Notes under the pieces: model-generated | Told to the model about the DNA's origin: nothing | Seen by the model: only the letters and a program-made list of their open reading frames with translations | Databases searched by the model: none | NCBI GenBank assembly: GCA_025455005.1 | Contig: JALONH010000027.1 | Coordinates: 1 to 51,522 of the forward strand | Source of the DNA: Cytophagaceae bacterium | GTDB lineage: Bacteria; Bacteroidota; Bacteroidia; Cytophagales; Cytophagaceae | DNA: 51,522 nucleotides | Reading direction: 5' to 3' | Position numbers and translations under genes: made by a program | Shown: positions 41,645-51,481 of the stretch, in pieces | How positions within the stretch are numbered: position 1 is the stretch's first letter | How the letters are laid out: each line of letters starts with the position of its first letter

Positions 41645-42271
41645 TTACAGACGAATAAATAAACCACCGGAAAAATCTAACTGCATTTGATTGGAATAGG
41701 TACCAACACTTGGATTAACGCCTCCTGTTCCTATTGAAACACCTAAGCCTACACCATTCATAGGTGCTTGAACCCTTGCTTGGAATCGAAGACCTATGCG
41801 TTCATTTAACAAATATTTTAAACCTAAGGATATGGAAGTGGCGAAGGACCATTGTTCTTGATAACCTGTATAGTTAAAATTTCGATGCATAGCACCTATA
41901 CCGACTGTTAAGTAGGGCATAACATCCGGATTAGGTAATGGAAAGATTTTAAGCATTCCACCAGTTACATATCCTTGAGCATAAGGGGCACTCGCAAGGA
42001 TTGTAGCACCTGTGTTATCGTAAACATAGGCTTGTTGATTCGAAGACAAATAATTATAACTTAATTCCAATTGTTTTGTATCATCAATACTATAACTAAT
42101 AGCACCGGAATATAGCGCAGCATTTTTAATATCTCTGCCGGCAAGCATCCAACCTAACATTCCGGAAATATCAAAACGAGGTCGATATGTAGAGATGGGC
42201 TGGTCTTGATACTGTGCATTAGACAAAAGAGGGCCTATAAAAAGAAACAGGATGACAATATTTTTTTTCAT
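41645..42271 (-). CDS. Outer membrane beta-barrel protein (OmpW/PorT-like size)
   Basis: A signal peptide (residues 1-19, ending SNA/Q) is followed by about 190 residues of alternating polar and aromatic residues, ending LDFSGGLFIRL as in 8-stranded barrels. Gly/Asn-rich turns (GATILASAPYAQGY) support this. No specific function can be read. It lies ten bases after the M20 gene in the secA operon. Confidence 0.78.
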   Translation of the reverse strand: MKKNIVILFLFIGPLLSNAQYQDQPISTYRPRFDISGMLGWMLAGRDIKNAALYSGAISYSIDDTKQLELSYNYLSSNQQAYVYDNTGATILASAPYAQGYVTGGMLKIFPLPNPDVMPYLTVGIGAMHRNFNYTGYQEQWSFATSISLGLKYLLNERIGLRFQARVQAPMNGVGLGVSIGTGGVNPSVGTYSNQMQLDFSGGLFIRL

Positions 42272-42281
42272 AGTAAGAAGA

Positions 42282-43472
42282 TTAATTGTTTAATTCAGAA
42301 ACGGTCAACCAAGCCATTAATCCGGCTCCAACAGCTAGGGCGGATTCATCAATATCGAAAGTAGGTGTGTGTACACCGGATACTATTCCTTGTGCTTCAT
42401 TACGTACACCCAAACGATAAAAGCAAGCGTCAATATGTTGGGTATAATAAGCGAAATCTTCAGCCGCCATCCAAATATCTAAATCCACTACTTTATCCGA
42501 ACCCAAGTACTCTATCGCCGCATGTTTAGAACGGGCTGTTAATTCCGGATCGTTTTTTAAAAAAGGATACCCATCTTTAATATCCAACTCAATGGTAGCG
42601 CCCATCCCTTCAGCGATAGCAGTTGCCATCTTTTTAATTTTAGCCTTAGCTTCCGAGCGCCAATATTCATTTAACGTTCTTAATGTTCCTTCTATTTTAA
42701 CTTCATCTGGAATAACATTTGTAGCGCCGAGTCCTTCTATCTTTCCAAACGATAGTACAGCCGGTATTCTGGGATCTATCGTTCGGCTTACTATTTGTTG
42801 AAGCGCAACTATTATATGAGAGGCAATTAGAATCGGGTCAATATTTTTATCGGGCATGGCAGCATGCCCCCCTTTCCCTTTTACGGTTATATAAATTTCA
42901 TCCGCACTTGCCATGTACATGCCTTCGCGGAAACCCACTGAACCTACGGGTAGCAAGGTCATCACATGTTGTCCTAAAATATATTGAGGCGTTGGATTTT
43001 CTAAAACTCCGTTTTTAATCATTAAAGAAGCTCCTCCCGGAAACTTTTCTTCTCCCGGTTGAAAAATAAATTTAACCGTCCCCTCAAACGAATCTTTTAT
43101 TTCATTAAGAATCCGGGCTGTCCCTAATAAAGAAGAAGTATGGACATCATGCCCACAAGCATGCATAACACCTGTTTTGGTGGATTTATAAACGACTTGA
43201 TTTTTCTCTTCAATCGGAAGAGCATCCATATCCGCTCGTAACGCAATTGTTTTCTTGTCCGGGTGATTCCCTCGAACATACGCTACAATACCGGTACCGG
43301 CGATTCCGGTAGTATGTTCAATTTTATATTGAGTTAAGATTTTTGAAACAAAAGCCATGGTTTCATATTCTTCAAAGGACAATTCAGGATGTGCATGAAT
43401 ATGTCTTCTGTACGAAATAACATCGTCCGCGTAAGCGGTTGATAAGGCTTGTATGCGTTCTTTCAGTATCAT
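42282..43472 (-). CDS. M20-family amidohydrolase / peptidase
   Basis: The metal site motifs are present: RADMDALPIEE, MHACGHDVHTSSLLGTARIL, FQPGEEKFPGGASLMI and ILGQHV, and the dimerisation domain begins VKGKGGHAAMP. The C-terminal His ligand is likely in VSGVHTPTFDID. It has 396 residues and is cytoplasmic. Such enzymes are annotated as N-acyl-amino-acid or hippurate hydrolases; the true substrate is unknown. It starts five bases after the SPOR lipoprotein gene. Confidence 0.93.
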   Translation of the reverse strand: MILKERIQALSTAYADDVISYRRHIHAHPELSFEEYETMAFVSKILTQYKIEHTTGIAGTGIVAYVRGNHPDKKTIALRADMDALPIEEKNQVVYKSTKTGVMHACGHDVHTSSLLGTARILNEIKDSFEGTVKFIFQPGEEKFPGGASLMIKNGVLENPTPQYILGQHVMTLLPVGSVGFREGMYMASADEIYITVKGKGGHAAMPDKNIDPILIASHIIVALQQIVSRTIDPRIPAVLSFGKIEGLGATNVIPDEVKIEGTLRTLNEYWRSEAKAKIKKMATAIAEGMGATIELDIKDGYPFLKNDPELTARSKHAAIEYLGSDKVVDLDIWMAAEDFAYYTQHIDACFYRLGVRNEAQGIVSGVHTPTFDIDESALAVGAGLMAWLTVSELNN

Positions 43473-43477
43473 TTTAA

Positions 43478-43981
43478 TTATTTACCGGGAACGATTATAT
43501 CCGGTACGACCATAGCGTTTGGGAATTGTTTTCTTAATTCCATCAAATAGTAATTTGCCTGGACTTTATCTACGTAGTTGCCCACTTTAACTCTAAAGGT
43601 GGGTTGTTTAAAATCGGTGTGTACACTTAATTCAGGATTAAATACATACACTTGTTTGCGTACTTTTGAAGCTTCTTCACTACTTGTTCCACTGTAAATT
43701 AAAATTCTATAGCCCGATACCTCTTGTACCGTTTTTTGATGGTACATAGAATCTAATTTTTGATGTAAGGCTATAGAATCATCTGTACGAGATGAAGGAA
43801 CAATAGTCTTATTTGTATTCGGATTCGTTGTTGCAGAAGGAGAAGGTTGAACCCAAGACGGTCGAACAGAGGATATATCTTCCTTATAGGACGTCTTAGA
43901 TGTATTTTTTTGTTTTTGAGCAGCGCAAGCTACACTTAAAAGCAAAAACACCAATCCCACAAAACAGTTATATCCTTTCAT
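43478..43981 (-). CDS. SPOR-domain lipoprotein
   Basis: The N-terminus has a hydrophobic run ending at a lipobox SVAC (Cys19). A Ser/Thr/Pro-rich linker follows (SSVRPSWVQPSPSATTNPN). Residues 87-165 are a SPOR domain (GYRILIYSGTSSEEASKVRKQVY...FRVKVGNYVDKVQANYYLMELRKQFPNAMVV) that binds denuded peptidoglycan at the septum or wall. It lies four bases after secA. A link between envelope growth and protein export is only suggested by position. Confidence 0.88.
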   Translation of the reverse strand: MKGYNCFVGLVFLLLSVACAAQKQKNTSKTSYKEDISSVRPSWVQPSPSATTNPNTNKTIVPSSRTDDSIALHQKLDSMYHQKTVQEVSGYRILIYSGTSSEEASKVRKQVYVFNPELSVHTDFKQPTFRVKVGNYVDKVQANYYLMELRKQFPNAMVVPDIIVPGK

Positions 43982-43985
43982 ATTA

Positions 43986-46900
43986 TTAGTCTTCTATCAG
44001 CATGCATCTATTGGCTAATACATCTTCTTCAACACTTTTGAATTTTATATCCTTTTTTATTGTGCCATCCGGGTAACGGACAGAAACTTTGTCATTTCTA
44101 CCGGGCAGCTTAATGGATTTTATAGGTTCTTGTTTCGGTTTTTCTGAAGGCGGTACATCCTCTTGATTCATATTGGGACCTTGAAAAACAGAGCGCCCTT
44201 CTTCTTTACTCTCTTTTAATTTTGGAGGAGCTGACGATACTCTTGCTTCTTTCACATCTGAAGCTTCTTGTCGAGGGATGTCGGCTTTGAACAAAAACGA
44301 AACAATATCTTCATTGATTTTGTATATCAACTTTTTAAATAACTCAAAACCTTCGAACTTATATATAATTAGAGGGTCTTTTTGTTCATAAGTAGCATTT
44401 TGTACGGATTGCTTCAAGTCATCCATGTCTCTTAAATGCTCTTTCCAATGTGTATCAATCACGGCTAAAGTCGTGCTTCTTTCTATTGCAGCTGCTAAAG
44501 CTTGATTATCATCCGAAACTAATTTTTCAAGAGGAGCTACAATATTAAACTGACGTCGCCCATCTGTAAATGGTATAACTATATTTTCAATTTCTTTTCC
44601 TCTTTCCAAGTACAACTGACGAAATACGGATGCCGTTCTTTCTTGAATAAACCGCAATTTTTGATTGTAGTGTTGAAGCACTTCTTGATAAATACGCTCC
44701 GTTACGTCCGTCGCTTTTAATTTCATAAAATCTTCTGCCGTTATATCCGGTGTATTCCCGAATAAGCTAACGATTCGAAGTTTAAAATTATCATAATCTT
44801 TTACAGGGTGATTGCTTAGTGTGATGTCTTCTACTAAATCGTACAAAACATTTAAAATATCTAGTTTTAAGCGTTCACCATAAAGTGCGTTTCTTCTTCG
44901 TTTGTAAATTACCTCCCGTTGTGAATTCATAACGTTATCGTATTCCAATAAACGTTTTCGCATGGAGAAGTTATTTTCTTCAACTTTCTTTTGCGCTCGC
45001 TCAATAGAGGAAGTAATCATGGAGTGTTGTATAACTTCCCCTTCTTGTAAACCCAGTTTATCCATCAGCTTTACCACACGCTCCGGCATAAATAAACGCA
45101 TCAAATTATCTTCAAGAGACACGAAAAATAGGGAGGACCCCGGATCTCCTTGACGACCGGCTCGTCCTCTCAACTGACGGTCTACCCTTCTAGATTCATG
45201 TCGTTCAGTACCAATAATCGCTAAACCTCCCGCAGCTTTTGACTCGGGTGTAAGTTTAATATCCGTCCCTCTACCTGCCATGTTAGTAGCGATGGTAACA
45301 GTACCCGGCTTACCGGCTTCCGCTACTACATCTGCTTCTTTGGCATGCAATTTTGCATTTAATACTTGATGTTTGATAGAACGCATTTTTAACATTCTAC
45401 TTAACAACTCTGATATTTCAACGGATGTTGTACCTACTAATACCGGTCTACCATTTGAAGTTAATTCAACCACTTCATCTACTACTGCATTAAATTTTTC
45501 TCTAATGGTTCGGTATACTTTATCTTGTTGGTCTTTTCGAGTGATGGATTTATTCGTAGGAATAACTTTTACATCCAATTTGTAAATTTCATGGAACTCC
45601 GATTCCTCCGTTTCTGCGGTACCAGTCATACCGGCCAGTTTGTGGTACATGCGGAAGTAATTCTGTAAGGTGATAGTAGCATACGTTTGCGTAGCTTCTT
45701 CCACTCGGACACTTTCCTTTGCTTCTAAGGCTTGGTGCAAACCATCCGAATACCTACGGCCTTCCATGATACGACCGGTTTGTTCGTCTACAATTTTTAC
45801 CTTACCATCCATAATAACATAATCCACATCCTTTTCAAATAAGGTATAGGCACGTAACAATTGTTGAAGGGTATGGATACGTTCTTGTTTAATAGAATAC
45901 TCACTTAATTTTTTTTCCGTACGTTCCATTCGGTCTTGTTCGGATAGCGAGTTGTCTTTTTCTATTCGTGCGATTTCAGCACCTATATCCGGCAGGACAA
46001 ATAAAGTAGGGTCTTCTTGTTCTCCGGTAATAAATTCAATTCCTTTATCGGTAAAATCTACGTGATTATGTTTTTCATCAATAACAAATAATAAAGGCGC
46101 GTCCGCTTCCGGCATCCTTTTATTATTTTCTTGCATGTATTCATTTTCTGTTTTTTGTAAAGTAGCTTTTATACCTGTCTCACTCAAATACTTTACTAAA
46201 GGCTTATAATTGGGTAATCCTCTATGGGCTCTTAAGAGCGAAAGACCGCCTTCTTTTTCATTTCCTTCAGCTAATTTCTTTTTTGCTTCCTGTAAAAAAT
46301 TAGCAACTAATTTTTTTTGCTCTTCTACTACTTTAAAAATTCTAGGCTTTAGAATATCAAATTCGTGAATATCTCCTTTTGGAACTGGGCCTGAAATAAT
46401 GAGCGGTGTACGTGCGTCATCAATTAAAACAGAATCGACTTCATCGACCATGGCATAATGATGTTTACGTTGCACCACATCTTCGAGATTATTTGCCATA
46501 TTATCACGCAAATAATCAAAACCAAATTCATTATTTGTCCCATAGGTTATATCCGCACGATAGGCCTTCTTACGAGCGTCGGAGTGGGGTGCATGTTTAT
46601 CAATACAATCCACGCTTAGTCCATGGAATTCGAATAAAGGAGCCATCCATTCGCTATCCCGTCTAGATAAATAATCGTTTACAGTTACGATGTGTACCCC
46701 TCTACCGGCCAACGCATTTAGGTATGCCGGCAATGTCGCTACCAACGTTTTACCTTCCCCAGTAGCCATTTCCGATATGTTACCTTCGTGTAAAGAAATC
46801 CCCCCCATCAACTGTACATCGAAATGCAACATTTCCCATGTAACTTCATTTCCTGCCGCCAGCCACTGGTGCTTCCAAGTAGCCATCCCTCCTTCTATCA

Positions 46901-47339
46901 CCACATTCTTTTTTGAAGTTGCCAACTGCTTGTCCCAGTCGGTAGCCGTAACGGAGAGTTGCTTATTTTCTTTGAATCTTCGAGCAGTTTCCTTTACCAC
47001 AGCAAATGCCATAGGAAGTACCTCTGCCAATACCACTTCTAACGACTTATTTCGTTCCGCTTCTAAGTTGTCAATCGTCTGAAAAATTTGTTCTTTTTCT
47101 ACAACTGTAAGTTCGGTGTGCGCTGCTATATATTGATGACGTTCTGCTAATTGAGCATCTATCTCCGCCAGGTAAGTGTTAATTTGACGTTTTATGTCAG
47201 CTGTTTTTTCTCGAAGTTGATCATCCGACAAGCTATTCAATTGAGCATATGCCTCATTAATTTGCACCACAACAGGGCGCATTTTTTTAATATCTCTTTC
47301 TGATTTTGTACCAAAAACTTTGGTCAGTAATCCCAACAT
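43986..47339 (-). CDS. secA: Preprotein translocase ATPase SecA
   Basis: SecA pushes unfolded preproteins through SecYEG with ATP. The motor motifs are MATGEGKTLVATLPAYLN (Walker A), MVDEVDSVLIDDARTPLIISGP (DEAD-type) and GRGTDIKL...GRAGRQGDPGSS. The large Bacteroidota insertion of about 130 residues after LIISGP is present. Unlike most SecA proteins, the C-terminus has no CxCxSGxxxxxCxH zinc module; it ends VSVRYPDGTIKKDIKFKSVEEDVLANRCMLIED-like with one Cys. It is the first gene of a five-gene operon. Confidence 0.97.
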   Translation of the reverse strand: MLGLLTKVFGTKSERDIKKMRPVVVQINEAYAQLNSLSDDQLREKTADIKRQINTYLAEIDAQLAERHQYIAAHTELTVVEKEQIFQTIDNLEAERNKSLEVVLAEVLPMAFAVVKETARRFKENKQLSVTATDWDKQLATSKKNVVIEGGMATWKHQWLAAGNEVTWEMLHFDVQLMGGISLHEGNISEMATGEGKTLVATLPAYLNALAGRGVHIVTVNDYLSRRDSEWMAPLFEFHGLSVDCIDKHAPHSDARKKAYRADITYGTNNEFGFDYLRDNMANNLEDVVQRKHHYAMVDEVDSVLIDDARTPLIISGPVPKGDIHEFDILKPRIFKVVEEQKKLVANFLQEAKKKLAEGNEKEGGLSLLRAHRGLPNYKPLVKYLSETGIKATLQKTENEYMQENNKRMPEADAPLLFVIDEKHNHVDFTDKGIEFITGEQEDPTLFVLPDIGAEIARIEKDNSLSEQDRMERTEKKLSEYSIKQERIHTLQQLLRAYTLFEKDVDYVIMDGKVKIVDEQTGRIMEGRRYSDGLHQALEAKESVRVEEATQTYATITLQNYFRMYHKLAGMTGTAETEESEFHEIYKLDVKVIPTNKSITRKDQQDKVYRTIREKFNAVVDEVVELTSNGRPVLVGTTSVEISELLSRMLKMRSIKHQVLNAKLHAKEADVVAEAGKPGTVTIATNMAGRGTDIKLTPESKAAGGLAIIGTERHESRRVDRQLRGRAGRQGDPGSSLFFVSLEDNLMRLFMPERVVKLMDKLGLQEGEVIQHSMITSSIERAQKKVEENNFSMRKRLLEYDNVMNSQREVIYKRRRNALYGERLKLDILNVLYDLVEDITLSNHPVKDYDNFKLRIVSLFGNTPDITAEDFMKLKATDVTERIYQEVLQHYNQKLRFIQERTASVFRQLYLERGKEIENIVIPFTDGRRQFNIVAPLEKLVSDDNQALAAAIERSTTLAVIDTHWKEHLRDMDDLKQSVQNATYEQKDPLIIYKFEGFELFKKLIYKINEDIVSFLFKADIPRQEASDVKEARVSSAPPKLKESKEEGRSVFQGPNMNQEDVPPSEKPKQEPIKSIKLPGRNDKVSVRYPDGTIKKDIKFKSVEEDVLANRCMLIED

Positions 47340-47379
47340 AATTGTAATTCCTACGACGATTAAATAATACTACAAACAA

Positions 47380-47402
47380 CCTATATTATTGGATAATATA
47401 GG
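47380..47402. repeat. 10-bp perfect inverted repeat in the secA leader
   Basis: CCTATATTAT, a three-base centre and ATAATATAGG lie 40-63 bases before the secA ATG. A possible -7 box (TATCTTTA on the minus strand, 47408-47415) is right upstream, so the repeat would sit in the 5' UTR or at the start site as an operator or RNA hairpin. Confidence 0.55.
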
Positions 47403-47455
47403 GAACTTAAAGATACGAATTTAGGGGGAAATTCTGTTAAAGAATAATAAAAGGC

Positions 47456-48235
47456 TTATATCCAATCAACCGAACCTTGAAAGACTTGTTTAGCAGGTCC
47501 CATCAAGTAAATATTGACAAATCGGCCCGTTTCGTCTCGATTAAAAGACACTTTCAAAGGTCCCCCTACTGTTTGAACGGAAATAGGTGAAGTCATACCT
47601 TGTAGTGCCGCCGATAGTGCTGCTGCCGTTACTCCTGTTCCACAAGAATACGTTTCGTCTTCTACTCCTCTTTCATATGTGCGAACGAACAATCGATCGC
47701 CTTTTTTTTCCATGAAATTAACATTAGTACCGCCGGGGGCAAACGCACTGCTGTATCGAATTTCCTTTCCTACCGGGACCACTTCATACGAGTCGATATT
47801 TTGAACATCTGCCACATAATGTGGAGAGCCGGTATTCATGAAAACGTAATTGGAGTGTTGTTGGATGTCGTCCACATCTTTCATGTGTAATCGTACCCAA
47901 TGCTCGTCTACTTCTGCATCGTGAGGGCCATCTACCGCTAAAAATCGGGTTTGGGAACCGATTACCTTTAAATCATATGCGAATTGAACAATACAACGTC
48001 CACCATTTCCACACATCGTACCCTCTCTCCCGTCTGCATTGAAATATACCATTTCAAAATCATACCCTTCTTTATTCTGTAATAAAATCAGACCATCAGC
48101 CCCTATGCCAAAACGTCTATGGCAAAGTGCAGCAACAATGTCGGTACGGGTTCTATCAAAGAACAACGAACGATTATCTAGTAAAATAAAATCATTTCCG
48201 GTGCCTTGATATTTGTAAAAGGGTATGGTTATCAT
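47456..48235 (-). CDS. dapF: Diaminopimelate epimerase
   Basis: The enzyme converts LL- to meso-diaminopimelate for lysine and peptidoglycan. The two catalytic cysteines are Cys75 (MCGNGGR) and Cys198 (YSCGTGV), both in their conserved loops. The N-terminal KYQGTGNDFILLD and GIGADGLI are typical. The length is 259 residues. It starts five bases after purM. Confidence 0.97.
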   Translation of the reverse strand: MITIPFYKYQGTGNDFILLDNRSLFFDRTRTDIVAALCHRRFGIGADGLILLQNKEGYDFEMVYFNADGREGTMCGNGGRCIVQFAYDLKVIGSQTRFLAVDGPHDAEVDEHWVRLHMKDVDDIQQHSNYVFMNTGSPHYVADVQNIDSYEVVPVGKEIRYSSAFAPGGTNVNFMEKKGDRLFVRTYERGVEDETYSCGTGVTAAALSAALQGMTSPISVQTVGGPLKVSFNRDETGRFVNIYLMGPAKQVFQGSVDWI

Positions 48236-48240
48236 AACTT

Positions 48241-49422
48241 TTATGCGTAAGTAAAGGTACCTTGAGGTACTTTTATAGTGAGACGTTTTCCGGACTGTCC
48301 CGGTTCCACTCTACCAATAATTTTTGCCTCAATAGAAAATTCAGCTGCCTTGTCTATCAACTTTTGTGCATCAGAAGGATCCACGTACAACTCCAATCTA
48401 TGTCCCATATTAAAAACCTGAAACATTTCGTACCAATCCGTACCACTTTGTTCCTGTATCAACTGGAACAACGGAGGCAAATCAAACAATTGATCTTTTA
48501 CTATATGTACAGCATAATCTGTAAAATGGAGTACTTTAGTTTGACCACCTCCACTACAATGAACAGCCCCTTTTACTATATCCGGGTATTGTGTCAATAT
48601 CGCTTTCATTAAAGGGGCATAGGTTCTAGTAGGAGATAATACTAATTTCCCTGCGTCAACCGGCGTATGTTCAACCGTATCTGTTAAACGAATATTGCCA
48701 CTGTATATTAAGTCATCCGGAATTGCTGCATCATAACTTTCCGGATACTTTTGAGCTAAATATTTATGAAAAACATCATGGCGTGCGGACGTAAGTCCAT
48801 TACTTCCCATTCCACCATTATAGGTGTCTTCATACGTTGTTTGACCATAGGAAGCAAAGCCTACAATTACTTGACCTGCCTGTATAGCATCGTTTGATAT
48901 CACTTTTGCTCTGGGCATTCTACAAGTCACAGTGCTATCTACAATGATGGTTCGGACTAAATCCCCAACATCCGCCGTTTCCCCTCCTGTACTAAATATC
49001 GATATACCATTTTGACGCAGCATTTCTAATACTTCCTCTGTACCATTAATTATAGCTGCAATCACTTCACCCGGAATAAGTTGTTTATTCCTTCCGATGG
49101 TAGAAGACAGTAAAATATTATCCGTAGCACCAACGCATATCAAATCATCGATATTCATGATAACAGCATCTTGAGCTATACCCTTCCAAACCGAAAGATC
49201 ACCTGTTTCTTTCCAATACAAGTAAGCCAATGCAGATTTAGTACCGGCACCATCTGCATGCATGATATTGCAGTATTCGGGATCGCCACCTAAAACATCC
49301 GGTATGATTTTACAGAAGGCTTTAGGGAAAATACCTTTATCTATGGATTTAATCGCTTGATGCACATCCTCTTTTTGAGCGGAGACACCGCGTTGCATGT
49401 ATCTATTCTTCATATCGAACAC
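48241..49422 (-). CDS. purM: Phosphoribosylformylglycinamidine cyclo-ligase (AIR synthetase)
   Basis: The enzyme closes the imidazole ring in purine synthesis with ATP. The marks are HADGAGTKSALAYLY, QDAVIMNIDDLICVGA, STGGETADVGDLVRT, GFASYGQTTYE and GSNGLTSARHD. The C-terminal half has VHCSGGGQTKVLHF and VFNMGHRLELYV. The length of 393 residues is longer than in Proteobacteria, typical of the Bacteroidota form. An alternative start is the ATG three codons later (MKNRYMQRG). It forms a two-gene unit with dapF. Confidence 0.95.
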   Translation of the reverse strand: MFDMKNRYMQRGVSAQKEDVHQAIKSIDKGIFPKAFCKIIPDVLGGDPEYCNIMHADGAGTKSALAYLYWKETGDLSVWKGIAQDAVIMNIDDLICVGATDNILLSSTIGRNKQLIPGEVIAAIINGTEEVLEMLRQNGISIFSTGGETADVGDLVRTIIVDSTVTCRMPRAKVISNDAIQAGQVIVGFASYGQTTYEDTYNGGMGSNGLTSARHDVFHKYLAQKYPESYDAAIPDDLIYSGNIRLTDTVEHTPVDAGKLVLSPTRTYAPLMKAILTQYPDIVKGAVHCSGGGQTKVLHFTDYAVHIVKDQLFDLPPLFQLIQEQSGTDWYEMFQVFNMGHRLELYVDPSDAQKLIDKAAEFSIEAKIIGRVEPGQSGKRLTIKVPQGTFTYA

Positions 49423-49448
49423 TTAGTCGGGTAAGGGAGTACAAAAAT

Positions 49449-49481
49449 AAAAAAGTCTCCTGAATTACAGGAGACTTTTTT
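49449..49481. terminator. Bidirectional hairpin terminator between purM and the OmpA-PD40 gene
   Basis: A perfect 14-bp stem (AAAAAAGTCTCCTG/CAGGAGACTTTTTT) with a five-base loop lies 20 bases beyond the stop of the OmpA-PD40 gene and ahead of purM. On the minus strand it ends with T6 and should stop the upstream transcript. Confidence 0.85.
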
Positions 49482-49501
49482 AGTAAGGTATGAACAATCG
49501 T

Positions 49502-51481
49502 CTAGTTTTCTACTTTAATCTCTAAATCTTCATCAAAATGATTTAGAATTTTAAAGGTAGTTCGACGGTTTGTTTGATGTTGTTCTTCCGTCTGAGCATT
49601 TCTGATAGCCGGAGTATCTTCACCGTATCCCTTAGCTACCAGTCGATTTCTGTCTATCCCTTTTGAAACGATATAATCCACGGCTGCTTTTGCACGTTTA
49701 TCCGCCAATACTCGGTTATATTGTGCAGATCCTCGTTCATCCGTATGGGACCCTAATTCAATTTTTAGGATCGGATTTTTAACCATTAGTTCAACAATCT
49801 TATCCAATTCTAGAGCAGCATCCGGACGAATATCCCACTTGTCGTAATCATAGAGGATATTTTTTACGATGATAATGTTTTCCAGTTTAACCAATTTAAC
49901 TTCTGCTTTTTTCTTGATTATGTTTTCACCTTGTTTCAATTGATTAAACGGTGTTTCATCTACAGAGAAGGGCACCCAATCCTCTTTGGTTTGCTCAAAA
50001 TATTTTTCTTTTTCAGCCGCTAAAAAGTAGTTGGTTTTAGGCTTGATATCGCAAAACTCAAAATGACCATTGGCATCTGCGAGTGTAGTTGCTATGGTGT
50101 CTCCGTTCTCTGCTAACAAAAACACTTTAGCACCCGGTAACAAGTATTTCTTTATGTTTTTGGGATCCTTACGTGATTCTCCAAATGAAGTACCATCGAC
50201 ACAATACTTTGCTGTACGGTCGTCCTTGAAGTGGTAGATATCATCATCTCCTTTCGCGTCGTCCCCTTTACGATTAGACACAAAATATCCGGATAACGAA
50301 TCATCCCAAATTAGATTAAAGTCATCAAAAGAAGAATTTATAGGTAAGCCCATATTTTCAACAGTTGATTTTCCATTTTCTGTTTTCACGTAGAATATAT
50401 CTAATGACCCGAAGGAAGGATGACCATCAGATGAAAAATACAGACGATTCAATTTCTTATCTACATAAGGGAACATTTCATTACCGTGAGTATTGATGGG
50501 AGCACCTAAGTTTTCTACTACTGTCCATTGACCATTAGCGTCTTTGGTTACTTTATATAAATCCACGTTTCCTTGACCACCTTCTCTGTTCGACGCGAAG
50601 TACAATGTTTTTTCATCAGCAGATAAGAAAGGACAAGCATCCCATGCCAACGAATCATTAAATGGCATTTTTACCGGCTCATTCCAAGATCCATCAGATT
50701 TCATCGTGGTGATGAAAATATCACAATCCGGCGCTTTCTTTTTCGCACCATCATTACTTCGAGCGAAAATTAACGTTTTACCATCTTTTGAAAAAATACA
50801 ATTCGCTTCATGTGCATTATCCGTGTTGATGATATTTCCGGTATGCGTTGCTTGGCCGGAAAATTTACTTACGCCATCAAAAGCAAACTCATATATATCA
50901 GTAAAACCGGTTCCATTGGCAGCGTGCATTTCTTTTGCTTCTCTGTTGGAAGTAAAATATAATTTTTTGTTATACAAATGGGGGCCGTATTCTGCAAATT
51001 CTGTATTTAAATCTTCGATATTGTCAATTATATATGACTTTGGTCGAGCTGAAATTTCTTCCAACTTTTTTAAGTTTTCAATTTCTCTCTTCGAACGATT
51101 GATATAATCGAAGTTCGTACCGTTCTTAGCGTATTCTTGGAATTGAGCAATCGCTCCTTCATAATTTCCGGAGGATTTTAAAGCGTATCCGTAAAAGAAA
51201 TGTGCTTCTTCTACATCTAATCCGGCTTCAATCGCTTTTTTATAGTATGGTTCTGCTTCTTGAATACGATTAGAACGTCTGTAGGACTCAGCAATCATAT
51301 AGTTACATTGCTTGGCATCGTAGCCCTCGGATAATGCTTGTTGGTAATTTTGAATAGCGTGTTCGTATTCTTTTTCTTTAAAGTCGACCTTTGCTTTTTC
51401 AAAATACTTTTGAGCTTTTGGTGTACAAGCCATAAAAAAGGCAAATACAGATACAAAAAGTAGAAGTGTAATTTTTTTCAT
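49502..51481 (-). CDS. Outer membrane lipoprotein with TPR, PD40 and OmpA domains
   Basis: The start at the ATG 51481 (MKKITLLL) gives a lipoprotein signal with lipobox FMAC (Cys19). TPR units cover about 22-130. WD40-like PD40 blades follow at about 165-430 (LYFTSNREA, LIFARSNDG, LYFASNREGG, LYFSSDGH). After a short carboxypeptidase-regulatory-like segment (ANGHFEFCDIKP), the OmpA peptidoglycan-binding domain ends the protein (IELGSHTDERGS...NRVLADKRA). This order matches Bacteroidota PorE/SprE-like and gliding-associated proteins; it may anchor a secretion or adhesion system to the wall. Confidence 0.9.
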   Translation of the reverse strand: MKKITLLLFVSVFAFFMACTPKAQKYFEKAKVDFKEKEYEHAIQNYQQALSEGYDAKQCNYMIAESYRRSNRIQEAEPYYKKAIEAGLDVEEAHFFYGYALKSSGNYEGAIAQFQEYAKNGTNFDYINRSKREIENLKKLEEISARPKSYIIDNIEDLNTEFAEYGPHLYNKKLYFTSNREAKEMHAANGTGFTDIYEFAFDGVSKFSGQATHTGNIINTDNAHEANCIFSKDGKTLIFARSNDGAKKKAPDCDIFITTMKSDGSWNEPVKMPFNDSLAWDACPFLSADEKTLYFASNREGGQGNVDLYKVTKDANGQWTVVENLGAPINTHGNEMFPYVDKKLNRLYFSSDGHPSFGSLDIFYVKTENGKSTVENMGLPINSSFDDFNLIWDDSLSGYFVSNRKGDDAKGDDDIYHFKDDRTAKYCVDGTSFGESRKDPKNIKKYLLPGAKVFLLAENGDTIATTLADANGHFEFCDIKPKTNYFLAAEKEKYFEQTKEDWVPFSVDETPFNQLKQGENIIKKKAEVKLVKLENIIIVKNILYDYDKWDIRPDAALELDKIVELMVKNPILKIELGSHTDERGSAQYNRVLADKRAKAAVDYIVSKGIDRNRLVAKGYGEDTPAIRNAQTEEQHQTNRRTTFKILNHFDEDLEIKVEN

